Translations under genes and position numbers: made by a program
Assembly: GCA_946887105.1 (NCBI GenBank)
Contig: CAMPKJ010000055.1
Coordinates: 1 to 23,776 of the forward strand
Length of the DNA: 23,776 bases
Direction of reading: 5' to 3'
DNA from: an uncultured Acidobacteriota bacterium
Lineage (GTDB): Bacteria; Acidobacteriota; Thermoanaerobaculia; Gp7-AA8
The notes under the pieces: generated by a model
The model's input: only the letters and a program-made list of their open reading frames with translations
Told to the model about the DNA's origin: nothing
Database searches by the model: none
Part shown: in pieces, positions 23,716 through 23,776 of the stretch
Position numbering within the stretch: the first letter of the stretch is position 1
How the letters are laid out: each line of letters begins with the position of its first letter

Positions 23716-23776
23716 GAGGACTAGTGTCGTGTCTCGCTTAAAAACGGGGGTGATTTGCGAGCGCCGGCGGGCCGGA
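23716..23776. other. Gene-free right edge with a possible mobile-element end
   Basis: From 23611 to the edge I find no convincing gene. Near 23721 the sequence CTAGTGTCGTGTCTCGC looks like the terminus of an insertion element: a short TA/CTAG target followed by a GTGTCGTGTC-type inverted-repeat end. If real, the element would extend beyond the window. The second end is not visible, so this is only a pattern impression. Confidence 0.2.

Overview
The window is GC-rich DNA from a Gram-negative-type bacterium. It encodes an outer-membrane efflux factor, a periplasmic adaptor, an O-antigen-type ABC exporter and a Tat-exported enzyme. A membrane sulfatase-fold protein ending in LRALGYVR and the general gene style recall Acidobacteriota or a neighbouring deep-branching phylum, but this taxonomic guess is only inference. 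I see no rRNA, tRNA, CRISPR array or complete insertion sequence.

Region 1 (bases 2-12012, all plus strand) is a cell-surface glycan cluster. It holds a 5'-truncated ABC-2 permease (Wzm-like), a 948-residue methyltransferase/glycosyltransferase fusion, a Wzt-type ATPase with a C-terminal glycan-recognition domain, a GT4 glycosyltransferase, a double methyltransferase, a CmcI-like methyltransferase, two tandem paralogous radical SAM proteins with their SPASM-type cysteines before the radical SAM core, and a TylF-like O-methyltransferase. Most junctions are stop/start overlaps of 4 bases, so the genes are probably one translationally coupled transcript. The likely output is an ABC-exported, heavily methylated polysaccharide. 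The role of the two radical SAM enzymes is the most interesting unknown.

Region 2 (12068-14436) holds a minus-strand, multi-spanning sulfatase/alkaline phosphatase superfamily protein with Thr at the nucleophile position. Upstream of it is what looks like the C-terminal remnant of a nucleotidyltransferase.

Region 3 (14437-20696, plus strand) is a heavy-metal RND efflux operon: a small His-rich exported protein, an outer-membrane factor starting at TTG, a lipoprotein adaptor with an N-terminal extension and a His-rich tail, and a 1033-residue CusA/CzcA-type pump. Region 4 (20697-21546) has a possible 37-residue membrane peptide and a small multi-spanning membrane protein broken by two frame changes. 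Region 5 (21547-23610, minus strand) is a Tat-dependent PhoD-type phosphatase. The last 160 bases contain no gene, but hold a sequence that could be the end of a mobile element cut by the window edge.
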